64,000 nt of DNA, from NCBI RefSeq assembly GCF_023278565.1, contig NC_064675.1, positions 2,418,001 to 2,482,000 on the forward strand, in the 5' to 3' direction. A program made the translations under genes and the position numbers. Origin of the DNA: Colletotrichum lupini (lineage: Eukaryota; Ascomycota; Sordariomycetes; Glomerellales; Glomerellaceae). Numbering within the stretch: position 1 is the stretch's first letter; every line of letters starts with the position of its first letter. The notes below the pieces were generated by a model that was not told the origin of the DNA, made no database searches, and saw only the letters and a list, made by a program, of their open reading frames with translations. This document shows, in pieces, positions 37,461-48,815 of the stretch.

Positions 37461-38070
37461 CCTGATGCGCGTACGTGTGTGTTATTGATGCTTGCTTGAC
37501 GCTGCCCGTCGTGTCTATTGAATTTCTCTGTCCGCGGACCGTTGGGCACTGTAACCGTTGTTCGCTCAGCTCTGGGTACTTCGCGTTTCCCCGACTCTAT
37601 GCTTGCTTCTCAGGGTCTACGGTTCCCGCATCGTCGACGTCCAACATCGTACTCCGTACGGAGTACTCTGGGTACCATACTTCATTGTCCACAGCTGGGT
37701 ACCTCAGTAATACTCATTGCTGCTGCAAAGCAAAACCTCACTCTCGCTTTCAGTCTCAGTCTCAGTCTTTCTCTTATTACAGTCTCACTCACTCAACTAC
37801 ACTACGCTCATTCACTGTCCATTATCAACTTTACCAGCGTCGACACTCCAGCCTGGCCTGGAGTTGCTGCCTGTGAGATTGAGTCAAATTAGAAGAAAAG
37901 GACACAAAAAGTACTGGTCTCATCACCCACTGACGACAACGTGTCTAGCGCACACCCATACTCCTTCCCTCCACACCTCTTTTCCTACCTGCCTTGGGTG
38001 TCTGCCTTACCTCACACCTCACCTAAGGTGCTCTCTTCCTCTCTCTCTCTTTCACACACTCTCTCTGACC

Positions 38071-38097
38071 TTGCCTTGCCTTGCCTTGCCTTGCCTT
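38071..38097 (+). repeat. TTGCC pentanucleotide tandem repeat
   Basis: Five uninterrupted TTGCC units, followed by a partial TT, in non-coding sequence before the RhoGAP gene. A CTGGAC-type repeat follows at 38223-38247. Confidence 0.85.
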
Positions 38098-38344
38098 ACA
38101 TCACCTACACAGTACTCCGTAGGTACCACTACCTACATTTCCTGACCTCGCCCGATTTACGCACATACGCACCCGCACATTACACCTACGCCCGGCCTGG
38201 ACCACTTGGACCTGAACCCCAACCTGGACCTGGACTGGACCTGGACCTCTGACTTGCACCGGCACCTGCAACCTCTCCTGCGTCCCTCCGCCTTCGTCTA
38301 TTCGTACCTAAAGTGCTCCGTACCGACTCCGTACTTGCTTCGCC

Positions 38345-38362
38345 CTCTCTCTCTCTCTCTCT
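38345..38362 (+). repeat. CT dinucleotide tract
   Basis: Nine CT units in the pyrimidine-rich region upstream of the RhoGAP gene. Confidence 0.85.
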
Positions 38363-39236
38363 TTGAGCTCTGCCTTTGCCTCACCTCACCTTACTCACCT
38401 TCCTATTGCTTACCTGGTACCGGTGCACATACCTCGCATTTTCCTTCCCCCTTCTACCTTACTCAACCCCCAGACTCTCTTCTCCAGACCAAACTCCTTC
38501 TTTCCTTGCCCTATTTTGCCCGACCGACAACTATCGTCAACGAGGTTTCAACGAGTCGTTGTCGCGCCTAGTCTTCTGGTCGGAAACGTCGCTCGCTTCC
38601 ATTCGTTTTCTGTCGTCGAAAAAATCCCACCAACGCACAGCTCGCTCGTGTCTTACCGACTCCCGCCATCCCCTCTCTAGCTCCGCATCGTCGTCGCCCG
38701 CCGCCCTCTGTCCCCGGTCAACGCTGCCCGAATACACCTGGGTCATTTCACCTACACGGACGCTCTTCGTCACCTCACTCGCTCGCCCCTGTTCCCCTTC
38801 CTACTCACACTTGGGTCGGAACTTCTTCATGACATCAACAGCAGGGCTTTTGCAACACAAGACAAGGAGGACTTCCAGAGACGGTCTCTAGGAGCGCTTC
38901 ACTCGACAAAGGAATATTTGCGCGCCAAAAGAAGCCCACGGCCAATCACCGCCTGCGCGTCGCATCTCATCCTAGCGCATGCTCACACCCAATACCTTTC
39001 AAGCGACTCGATCCTGTGCCAAAACACCACCAGGCGACCAAGCGACCAACCGATTGACCTGCAGATCGAAGACCGACTGCACTGAATCTGTCTCTAACAT
39101 CCAACTTTCTTTGATCGTCGCTCGACCAAACTCTGTCGCTTGACACACTTTGTTCATACTCGATTCCCACGACAACCAAAGGACGCTGGCTGCGATAAAG
39201 TAATTGAGCTCCGACCACCTGCGCTCCGTCATTGCG

Positions 39237-42160
39237 ATGACGTCCGCCGCTACTCCCCCCAACCAGGCTTTTCAGCCCACGAGTAACTCGACCGCGCCCG
39301 CCGCGCCCTCGACTCCGAATAAGAGAGACCTGAAGTCGTGGTGGAAAGGATTCAAGCTTCCTTCGAAGCATCAGGAACATCACGGTAGAGCCCCTTCTAC
39401 TTTCGCATCGCAACAACCAACCCCAACTCCCACCCAAACCCTCTTCAGTGAAGATGTCGACGAGGCAATCGATACGTCAGCCGCACCTCTCAGTCTTGTC
39501 TTGCTGTTGCAAGATACCCATCCTGTTGGGTCCTGCGATCCCATTTTACCTCAAGTCTGCGCTTCGAGTGATGCGACAGCCTCCAATACCTTGAACCCGA
39601 CTGGTCGGCTCAACAGGCTGTCCCTGTCTATCACCATGCCTGTGCGCCAGTGTGCCAAGCACATCCGCGCGGCTGTGAAAACGTCTTCTACTTCATGTGC
39701 TAAAGTTTCTACAGCAGACAACCGGCCTCACGGAATTTTCGGCGTTCCTCTGCGTCAGAGCATCACCTACGCCAATGTCGCGATATCTCTTGTCGACGAG
39801 AACGGAAAGAGCTATATTTATGGCTACGTACCGATTGTTGTCGCCAAGTGCGGCGTCTTCTTGAAGGAAAAGGGTAAGTGTACTTGAATGACGGTCCATC
39901 TCCAACATGCTCACGTCCCGTCTTCTTAGCAACAACGGTGGAGGGCATTTTCCGCCTCAGTGGCTCCGAGAAACGAATCAAGGAACTGAAACAGATTTTC
40001 GACTCACCCGATCGCTACGGAAAGGGCCTGGTGTGGGACAATTACACGGTTCACGATGCTGCCAACGTGCTCCGACGATACCTCAACGACCTTCCTGAGC
40101 CCGTTGTGCCGCTAGATCTATACGAGAAGTTCAGGGAACCGTTGCGAGGCGCCACGAGGCAAGCCGTGGGCGATGCCGAAGGCCCGCAGTTTGTCGAAAA
40201 TTTTGACGATCAAGCAGCCATCGTCAAGTACCAGAAGCTCATCACGGAGCTTCCACCACTGAATCGCCAGCTTCTGCTATACATTCTGGATTTGCTCGCT
40301 GTCTTCGCCGCCAAGTCGGAAGAGAACAGGATGAACTCACAGAATCTAGCAGCAATCTTCCAACCCGGCATGCTGTCGCACCCGCAGCACGCCATGGCGC
40401 CTGAAGAGTATCGCTTGAACCAATGCGTGCTCATTTTCCTCATCGAAAACCAGGATCACTTCTTGATTGGCATGCAGGGCACGGCTACTGACGAGAAGAC
40501 AAAGCAGCTGATCGAAAAAGGCACACCCCCTGCAGCCAGTGGGCCAGTGACTCCTAACCCTAACAGGAAGTCGGGTCTGGGTCGGTCTTCATCCAATGCG
40601 AGTGCCGGCGCCGACAGTGTACGAAGAGACGGAATGCTCAGAAGAAACCGATCGACATCTTCAAGGCACTCGCACCATGAAGGTTCTACGACCCCAAACA
40701 GCCCGGCACTCGCACCAACCCCGAATAGCGGCCTTGGCAGAAGCAACACAGTCCCTTCCAAGAAGTCCCCTGCTCTTCAGACGGGAAGGTTCAGACGTGA
40801 TGCTTCACCCGTTCCAGGCTCGTCACCACGTGAGCCCATGATTCCGGCGACGACGGAAGAGCTTGTCGAAGCACCTGATCAGTCCCCTGCTGCGTCGAGC
40901 ATTTCCCCGGCGCCGGCTGCAATAGGCACATCCAGCCTGGCACCCACCGCTGCTGGCAATGCAGGCAGAAGCCAGGAGAGGCTGCTTGACCCGAATGAAG
41001 CTACGACGCCCATCAAGGAAAGAGTCCTTCCTAGCATATTCCAAAGATCCCCCACGGGAGAGGGCGAGAAACGACAACCGAACAAACTGAAGAAGAAGCG
41101 CATTCCTGGGAGCTTGAACCCGAGCGCGCAAAGCTCGGCCGCATCCTTGTCCGGTACGCACTCAGCCGCTGTGTCCCCTAGTCTTGAGGCCCCCAACCCC
41201 ATGGATCTGGTGGCCGATACAATCCCAGAGCACGATTCCCTCGCGATTGGCCAGCAGCCTGGTGCAGTTGATACACCCTCGGAACCCACCCCGCGTGCAT
41301 CACAGGTCCCCTCTAGCAACACCCTACATCCCGAGCAGACGCTCAAGGCTAAGAAATCGCCGCCGACATCACTTCACTCATCATTTAACGAAGGTTCTGA
41401 CGTTGATCAGACTGAAGAGTCCATTGTGACGACTTCGGCAGACGCCAGCGAGCCGGATAAGGAAAAGAAGAGAAGATGGCGACTATCACGACAGAGGGGC
41501 CACGAGCACCACCCTTCAATCACCTCTCCGCGTCTGGCTTTCGGATCCAACGATAATGCCGACGTTAGCGTGACCTCGATTGGCAGCGGCGGATACAGGC
41601 CCCGGAAGAGCTTCACCGGTGAAAGTTCAGAAACTGGCATGTACACTGCCGAGGCACAAACCAGTCATGAATCGCGGGACAAGGACGGCAAGGACGAATC
41701 TAAGGGGCCCATCGGTTGGATTAGGAACAAATACCGTGAAGCCAAGGAGAGCGCTGAGCGACGGAACAAATCGCCCCCAGCAGACCGACAATCTTCTTTG
41801 GGAGGCTCCAGCATCATGTCAGGAAGGGGAAAGAGTCTAGATATTCGCAGGGAACCCGACGAGAGGGCACAGAACCCACCTGTACCACCATTGCCGCAGC
41901 AAGCGGCTCCAACTCAGACGGCGGCGGCTCAGCCGGTAGCGACGCAAACCACAACCTCTCAACCTCCGCCACCCCAGCCGACATCAGCACCATCGCAGCA
42001 GGCATCATCTCCAACGGTAACGAGTCCAGTATCGCCGCCTCCCGCATCTATCGTAGCAAACCCACCAGCACCGGCCCAACCGGCAAAGTCTGAGTTGGCA
42101 GCAGCCTCTCAGCCGGAGATCGCACCGCCAACGCAGCCAGCACCTGAAGCGGCGCGGTAA
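39237..42160 (+). CDS. Rho GTPase-activating protein (RhoGAP domain, long disordered C-terminus)
   Basis: It stimulates GTP hydrolysis by a Rho-family GTPase and so acts in polarity and actin or wall signalling. Exons 39237-39384, 39715-39873 and 39930-42160 (introns of 330 and 56 nt, both phase 1) give 845 residues. A short N-terminus (KRDLKSWWKGF) precedes a RhoGAP domain of about residues 56-265: HGIFGVPL, YGYVPIVVAKC, then EGIFRLSGS with the arginine finger at about 111, followed by KGLVWDNYTVHDAANVLRRYL and LPEPVVPLDLYEKF. The remaining 580 residues are Ser/Pro-rich, with basic stretches and a Pro/Gln/Ala-rich end. The first intron has a weak donor (GTAGAG), is a multiple of three and contains no stop in frame, so retention would add 110 residues. 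I cannot tell which Rho protein it serves. Confidence 0.88.
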
Positions 42161-42770
42161 TACCGACAATGAGCCGCGTTCGAAGTATGCCCATTTGAGG
42201 TGTTTTGTTTATCAAGAGCACGTTTTTCTGTGGAATATTTCATTTCACTCATGGCTGGACCTGATACATCAAGGGTCTCTGAGGGGGAAGGGGAAGGGGG
42301 GCCGGCCTAGACGAGGCCAACCCAAAGTTTCAAGAATCCACGTTTGAACGTTTGAAAAGAAAAAGGAGGCATGTGCGTGCTTGTTGTTGGTGAATCATCA
42401 TAAATGTACGGAGTTGTTCGATTCCTCTGGCTTGGTGTACAGCGACGCATTGTCTACGGGCTCGCTCGCTATGAAGGGTATCCTGTCAAGTTGGCGTTTT
42501 CTTTTTTGTCATGACGTGTAGTAGCCCCGGCCGCTCCTGTCCCTCTAACGTTTCCTGGGGATTTGGTTACATGTGTTCACGGGCCCAGGATAGGGTAGGA
42601 AAAGAAAGAACTTTTTGTCATGGTTGACGTTCACGATGATGCTCTTGGTTTTGTGATGTATTGTGGGAAGGGGTATGTGAGAATGGAACTTATCGCCGTT
42701 TTTGAACGTCTCGACTCTTTACTCTTGTTCCTACACTGACTATTACTAATGTCGTTTGACTTTTTTGTGT
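42161..42770. other. Convergent spacer RhoGAP-GPI10
   Basis: About 0.6 kb between two converging genes. It should hold both transcript ends. No open frame of its own is supported. Confidence 0.55.
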
Positions 42771-45078
42771 TTAGGATACAGTAGCATACAGCCCCGTATC
42801 CCAAACGACGAGCTTCCCGCGCCGGCGGGCGTCCTCGTTGAAGAAGCCGTTCCAGCCTGACCAGACGCGTTTCGGGCTCACGCCGAGGTTGTGGCCTGCG
42901 CCGTGGGGGGAGGAGAAGAAGTCGTGGAGCCAGGGTTCGATGCCTTCGAAGCCGACGATGTAGCGGGGGATGTCTTCTGGTGGTGCTGATGCTGCTGCTG
43001 CTGCTGCTGGCTCGGAGTCGGAGTCGGGGCCGGACCTGGCCTCGGCCGCCGGCCACAACTCGGTCGCCATGAAGAGCTGGGGGTCGTCGTAGAAGCGGTC
43101 CGCCTCGTCGCGGTAGGCCTCGCGTTCGGGGGTGTCTGGTTTGGTGTGGAGGGGCGGTTCGCAGGTGAGGGCGCGGGCGCGGAGGGCGGGGTGGAGGAGG
43201 TGGGAGCGCCAGGGGGTGGAGTGGCATGGCGTCAGGAAGAGGGCGAAGAGTTCGTTGCCTTGGGATTCTTTTGTCGTTGGCGAGGATGATGAGCCTGGTG
43301 TCGGCGGTGATGAGGACGAGGAGGAAGCCGTCGAGGAGGCCGAGGCCAGGGACGCGATCGGGGCCGATGCGGCGGCCTGCTCCGGGTGTATGCGTGCGTA
43401 CGAGGTGCGGAGGAAGGTCAGGACCGTGAGGGGCGCGGGCTGGTGGAGGAGGGTGAGGAAGAGGGCGATTGCGGCGTGGAGGCCCAGGGCGGAGGCGAGG
43501 AGGCGCTTGCGGCGGAGGCGGGGCTTCGGGAGCGGGGAGCGCGGGGTCGGTGGCGGGGCCGGGGTGGTGAAGAAGGATGCGAGGGGCGCGGCGGCGAGGA
43601 TGTGGAGGGTTGGGAGGAGGGGGTAGATGAAGCGGACTTCTTTGTGGGAGACGGTGGAGAGGGCTGCGATGGTGGCGTAGACTGTCCAGGTGAGGGTTTT
43701 GAGGGTTGCTTTGCTGGGGAGTTTGGTGGAGTGCGGTGGTGGCGGTGGTGGTGGTGAGGGCGGGTTGCAGAGTGACAGGAGGACGAAGGGGAGGTAGGTC
43801 ATTGACAGGAGGGGGAGGCCCTGGGAGAGGTAGTAGTGCCAGTCGTTGCGGCCGTAGAGGACGGCGAGGGATTGGGAGAGGTTGAAGTAGAGGAACTTGT
43901 AGGGGGGGAAGGCCCATTGGCCAAAGTAGAGGCGGTCTGAGGTTAGGGAGAGGGAGAGGACGAGGGTGCCGCAGAGGAGGGCTTCGCGGAGGAGGAGGAG
44001 GATGGTTTGCGGGGTGAGGACGGAGGTGGTGGAGCCGGGGCCGGGGCCGGAGAGGAGGGGCCGGAGGAGGGTTGCGAGGGCGATTGGTATCCAGATGAGG
44101 ATATTTGTTGGGCGGAGGAGGACTGCTGTTGCGGCAAGGATGAGGGATAGGCGGAGGCTATTGGCGTGTGAGTGAATGTGTTTCTTTGGGGGCCGGTTCG
44201 GGTGGGTGGCCGGCCGGTGTCAAGATGCGAGAGACGGAAACGTACCTAGTGAGCGTCCCCGGCGTGTGCAAGATGGACCTTGCGGGCTTGGGGTTCTCCT
44301 TTTCCGTCTTTGCATCGCCGAGGAGCTCCCAGGGCCAGTAGTTGAGGGCCATGATGGTGAGCGTGGTCTCGAGCGAGTTGGAAAAGGTGCGGGTGGAGCA
44401 GTACCATTGGAAAGGACTGAACATGCTCATGAACAGCTATACGAGGACGTTGCGTCAGCCATGGGTTGACGAGTTGTGCGGAGGTAGCAGTTATAACGGC
44501 TACTGGTGGTGGTCGTGGTGGTGATGGTGACTTACAGCAAACCACGAGACGGAGCTATCGGCGCCGTAGATCTTGACGGCCAGCTGCCAGGTGTACCAGT
44601 CGCCGGCGGCGGCAAAGACGGCCTGCGCGGCCTTTGGAGCGGCGAGGAGGAGCCATGGCCTGATGATGGGGAGGGGCCGGGCGACGAGGTCTGCGAGGGT
44701 GTAGACGCCGGCGAAGAGGGCGGGATGCAGCGAGGAGCGGAGCTGGTTTCTCCATTCCTGGGGGGCGGGGGAGGGTGTGTGTGTTAGTTGCACGTGGGAT
44801 CAACGAAGCTTGTGAATAGTGATGATGAATAAAAAAAATTGCGAATAGAGAGCATGGTTACTCACCCAGGTGATCCAGGCGCCGCTCCCTTGGCCAAAGG
44901 CGATGCGCCAGGCGGGTTCGAGGGCCTGAAAGTACTCGTCGGGCTGGAAAAAGGTGAGGACCCACCAGGCGTTGAGGAGACGGATGACGAGGAGGGACCG
45001 GAAGACGGAGGGCTTGTTGTGCTCGTTACGAACTGCCATTAGGAGTTCGGGGGCGGGCGGGGAGCCGACGGAAGCCAT
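42771..45078 (-). CDS. GPI10: GPI mannosyltransferase 3 (third mannose), GT22 family
   Basis: This ER-membrane enzyme adds the third, alpha-1,2-linked mannose to the GPI precursor (PIG-B/Gpi10 family). Exons 45078-44866, 44757-44536, 44436-44246 and 44157-42771, with introns of 108, 99 and 88 nt, give 670 residues. The first luminal loop carries the GT22 signature [14 protein letters not shown], with the conserved acidic pair. Other family features include [18 protein letters not shown], the LRPTNILIW helix, DRLYFGQW and [12 protein letters not shown]. Many hydrophobic segments span the protein. A low-complexity Ser/Pro/Thr insert (about residues 500-530) and an Ala run interrupt the C-terminal part. 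The frame is open upstream to 45483, but that stretch is basic and Pro-rich, so the ATG at 45078 is preferred. The sense strand is unusually C-rich in the last exon. Confidence 0.93.
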
Positions 45079-45700
45079 TGTGGATACGGTGAGTTGAGAG
45101 TTTTGTGGCCGGCGGCGGCGGCGGCAGTCTGGCGGGGTGGGGGGACGGAAGGGACTTGTTGCGTAATCATCGGTCGTCGGACGGGGGGAAAGGGGAAAGG
45201 GGGGGGAGGGGGTTGCGGTGAGCTGGTAAGGGTGGAATGACCTTTCTTGCAGGAGCGGCGACGGCGTTGGCGGCGTGGGAAACGAACGGTTCGGTCGACG
45301 CAACGGGGAGTCCGATGGGTTTTTTTTGGAGCGATGAGGCGAGTCAGGGTGTGTGTTGATGGTGGTGCCGTTTGTTCGAACGTATGCTCGTGTGTCAAAC
45401 TGAACAGACTTTTCTCTTCTTTTTTTCGCCCTTTGCCTTTTCTCGCGGTTTGCCGTGTGGCCGTTAGCTAAGGGGGCGGGCACAGGGGAAGAGAGAAAGG
45501 AGTGTGTGGGCTCTGATGGAAAAGTTGATGCCGAAAAGCGGTGTTCTCGATCGCTAATGGAATGTCGAGACGGGAAGGCCAGGGATGTTGCGGGCTTACG
45601 GCAGGGCCGTGGACGGAAGCAGAGGCGCTAAGTTTCATTGACAGGCCAGCGTCCTCAGGCAATTGGTCACTAAAGAATCAGTCGCCGAAGCCTGAAGAAC

Positions 45701-45759
45701 CTACCTGAGGTACCTACCTTACCTACGTACCTTACCTACGTACCTTGAGGTGGTAAGGT
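45701..45759 (+). repeat. GGTACCT / CCTTACCTACGTA motif cluster
   Basis: Contains TGAGGTACCTACC and two perfect, adjacent 13-base copies of CCTTACCTACGTA (45717-45729 and 45730-45742), followed by CCTTGAGGTGGTAAGG. This is the densest instance of the short palindromic family in the window. Confidence 0.85.
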
Positions 45760-47286
45760 GATGAGGACACAAGACCAAATGTAGCCTTGTTGCCTTGCTT
45801 CACAGGCAACCAAATCAGTACTTACTCTCAGGCAGGAACCTGGTGATATCCACTTATCTAACGATAGAACAGATGCTCATTGGATCCCATAGTGTCTCCA
45901 TATAACTGGACGGCCCTATTGGATCCGAGCAGCGGGAATGGAAATAGCGTCTTTGTCATTGGGCCACGGAGCCCTTTCCTCTGCCGTCCGCATCGGCCCC
46001 AGTAGCAGGCACTCTGTCACTCTGCGTATTCTCCACGCACCACGTTCCATGGTTTATCTACTCCGTAATACATGTAATTCCCTATCTTGTTCTACTCAGT
46101 CCAATCGCACGTCGTTGGATATAGTGCCTACATGTATGCGGTTTCTCGAGTTGTCGACAAATGGTTACACTGTTGGCCGTCTGCAACGCAAAAGAAATAT
46201 GATAGCCTAGATAGGGCTTGCTGTGCCTCTCCAACGCCGCAAGCACAGATGCCCGTTATCGGCCTCGCTGCATTCCTCATTCCTCGTTCCAGCTTCTCGC
46301 AGTTGTTGTCTCCCCCCCGGCCGCATTGGCAAGAGGCTCTCGGCTCGGCTTGGTTGCTCCCTCTGACAGGATTGGTGGTTTCCTCTCTTGAAAGTCGACT
46401 TTCCATCATCAACAACACCATGCAGTCATCTGCCCCCCTTCCCCCAGACTACAACCCGCGGCAACACCAAGCAACCGCGTCCTGTTCCATATTCCATTAC
46501 GAGATTCTTACCCCAGAGAAAAGCATCAAAGAAACCACCGGTGACCGAGCGCACTGCTTTTTCCTACGTCCGCGCCACCCCTCCCCTCTCTCTCTCCCCC
46601 GGGGCCATGTGACTGAATTGGCACCGGGATGGTTTCCCTTACATGGCCCCCTCGGGCGTCATCCTGCCCACTCACCCACTTGAGCCGCTTATACCTGCGC
46701 TTAGGGGAACATACCTGCACTTAAAGGCATAGTGGCGCGCCTTCTGACTCCGACACCAAGAGTTTGGTTCCAGGTCAAGGTCCAGCCGTTTTTCACACAC
46801 TTTGCATGGCTTGGATTTTTTTAAATCCACAAACTGGCCAGAACCCGTCATGCCCGTCTCGTCTGCTTTGTCTTTCGTGCTTGTACCAGCCCGGCAGGCC
46901 TACTACCTATGTACTTCCTACTCGTATCGTCCGCCTCCGGCCATGTTTGGACCCGGTCCATGTTGCCGCCGCCGCCGCCGCTTTCCCACGACCACCTGGT
47001 TTCCTGGTTTTCTGCTTCCGTATCGCGCTTGAGTCCTCTTAGTCAAGGATGGCCGGGCTTGCTGCCAGGGAGGGTATAACTACCCAAGACCCCGCGATTT
47101 GCCCCTCGTTCCCGTCCTCTTCCTTTGACGTTCTCCTCCTCTCAACTCTCCATCTTCTTGCCCACGAACCATACTTGAACGGCCACTTGTCCTGAGTCGC
47201 AAACACTCTCTGACAACAATTGAACGTTCTCTGGAGCCAATTGATCCTTTTTTCGAATACCCATACCACTCATCTCATCCACACTG

Positions 47287-47303
47287 CTCTCTCTCTCTCT
47301 CTC
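47287..47303 (+). repeat. CT tract in the aminotransferase leader
   Basis: About eight CT units ending some 30 bases before the ornithine aminotransferase ATG, a usual pyrimidine-rich fungal leader. Confidence 0.8.
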
Positions 47304-47333
47304 ACCAAGTCCATCCAACGTAAATCAGGCAAC

Positions 47334-48815
47334 ATGGCCCCCCACGCAAACGGCGGCACCCCTCAGTCCAATGGCGGAGTGGAGTCGAGATACCACGCCT
47401 CTTCCACCCAGGCCGCAATCAAGTCCGAGGAGGAGCTCGCCGCCCACAACTACCACCCGCTACCCGTCGTCTTCTCCAAGGCCAGCGGCGTCCACGTCTG
47501 GGATCCCGAGGGCAAGCAGTACCTCGATTTCCTCTCCGCCTACAGCGCCGTCAACCAAGGCCACTGCCACCCCGAGCTGGTCAAGGCCCTGACCGAGCAG
47601 GCCAGCAGACTGACTCTCAGCTCGAGAGCCTTCTACAACGATGTCTTCCCCAAGTGGGCCGAGAAGATCCAGCAGGTCTTTGGCTACGACATGGTTTTGC
47701 CCATGAACACGGGCGCCGAGGCCGTCGAGACCGCAATCAAGATTGCGCGCAAGTGGGCGTACAAGGTCAAGGGCGTTGAGCAGGGCAAGGCTCTGGTCTT
47801 CTCCGTCAACGACAATTTCCACGGCCGAACAGTGAGTACCTTTCTGAGATGCTGCAGCTGGCAGCTGCGTTTCCCTCCCGGACCAAGGCTGACATGAAAC
47901 TCCCCCAGATGACTGCCATCTCTCTGTCAGTCGACCCCGAATCGAGGGACAACTACGGCCCCTATGTCCCCAACATCGGCGCCCTGAACCCTTCCACGGG
48001 CAAGGCCATTCGCTACAACAACGTCGAGGATATCGAGGCGGTCTTCGAGGCGCACGGCAAGGACACTGCTGCCATCATCATCGAGCCGATCCAGGGCGAG
48101 GCTGGTGTCGTCGTCCCCGACGACGACTACCTGAAGAGAGTGAATGACCTTTGCAAGAAGCACAACGTCCTCTTCATCTGCGACGAGATCCAGACTGGTA
48201 TCGGCCGCACCGGGCGCATGTTGTGCTCCCAGTGGGCCGGCATCAAGCCCGATATGATCACCCTGGGCAAGGCCATCTCTGGCGGTCTGTACCCCGTCAG
48301 CTGCGTCCTGTCGAGCAAGGAGATCATGCTTGTCGTTGAGCCCGGCACCCACGGTTCCACCTACGGCGGTAACCCCCTGGGATGCGCGGTGTCCATCCGC
48401 GCGTTGGAGATCATGGAGGAGGAAGACCTGACTGCCAAGGCTGAGAAGCTCGGAAACATCTTCCGCGAGGGAATCAGAGCCTTCAACTCGCCCATTGTCG
48501 AGCTGGTGCGTGGAAAGGGTCTCCTCAACGCCGTGGTCATTGACGAGTCGGCTACCGCTGGCCGCACGGCCTGGGACCTGTGCCTGTTGTTGAAGGAGAA
48601 GGGTCTCCTGGTAAGTTGCAAACGCCCCTGGTATACTATCACACACGGCACACGACTGACCCGTCTGCTTTTCACAGGCCAAGCCTACGCACGGCAACAT
48701 CATCCGCTTCGCCCCTCCTTTGGTCATCACCGAGACCGAGCTTCGCAAGGCCATCAACATCATTGGCGAGGCGCTCAAGGAGCTCCCCACTGTCGAGAAG
48801 GCGGCGCACCACTAA
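47334..48815 (+). CDS. CAR2: Ornithine aminotransferase
   Basis: A PLP enzyme that converts ornithine and 2-oxoglutarate to glutamate-5-semialdehyde and glutamate, the second step of arginine breakdown. Exons 47334-47831, 47909-48610 and 48678-48815, joined in phase 0 across 77-nt and 67-nt introns, give 445 residues, matching the family. Visible class-III aminotransferase landmarks are [13 protein letters not shown] (phosphate loop), NDNFHGRT split from MTAISLS by the first intron, [14 protein letters not shown] with the PLP-ring aspartate, TLGKAISGG with the Schiff-base lysine at about 287, and [10 protein letters not shown]. The N-terminus ([15 protein letters not shown]) lacks a mitochondrial presequence, so a cytosolic location, as in yeast, is likely. 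No arginase gene lies beside it. Confidence 0.96.

Larger units (their letters stand above)
34701..39236. other. Gene-poor interval, second part, upstream of the RhoGAP gene
   Basis: About 4.5 kb without a supported gene. From about 36.3 kb on, the plus strand becomes strongly C/T-rich, with simple repeats and several AGGTACCT and CCGTACGGAGTAC palindromes. The final 1-2 kb may be a long leader or promoter of the RhoGAP gene. Open frames here, up to 173 codons, are composed of Leu/Ser/Pro codons produced by the C/T bias. Confidence 0.5.
45079..47333. other. Divergent spacer GPI10-ornithine aminotransferase
   Basis: About 2.25 kb containing both promoters. It contains a cluster of GGTACC-type motifs at 45701-45759. 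Open frames, such as 46087-46683 (+), show nothing recognisable. The right end is C/T-rich (CT tract at 47287-47303) just before the aminotransferase ATG. Confidence 0.5.

Noticed and set aside
42631..43917. 428-codon Pro/Arg/His-rich minus-strand frame
   Set aside because: Shifted frame over the GPI10 last exon, which carries the GT22 motifs; the composition comes from the C-rich strand.
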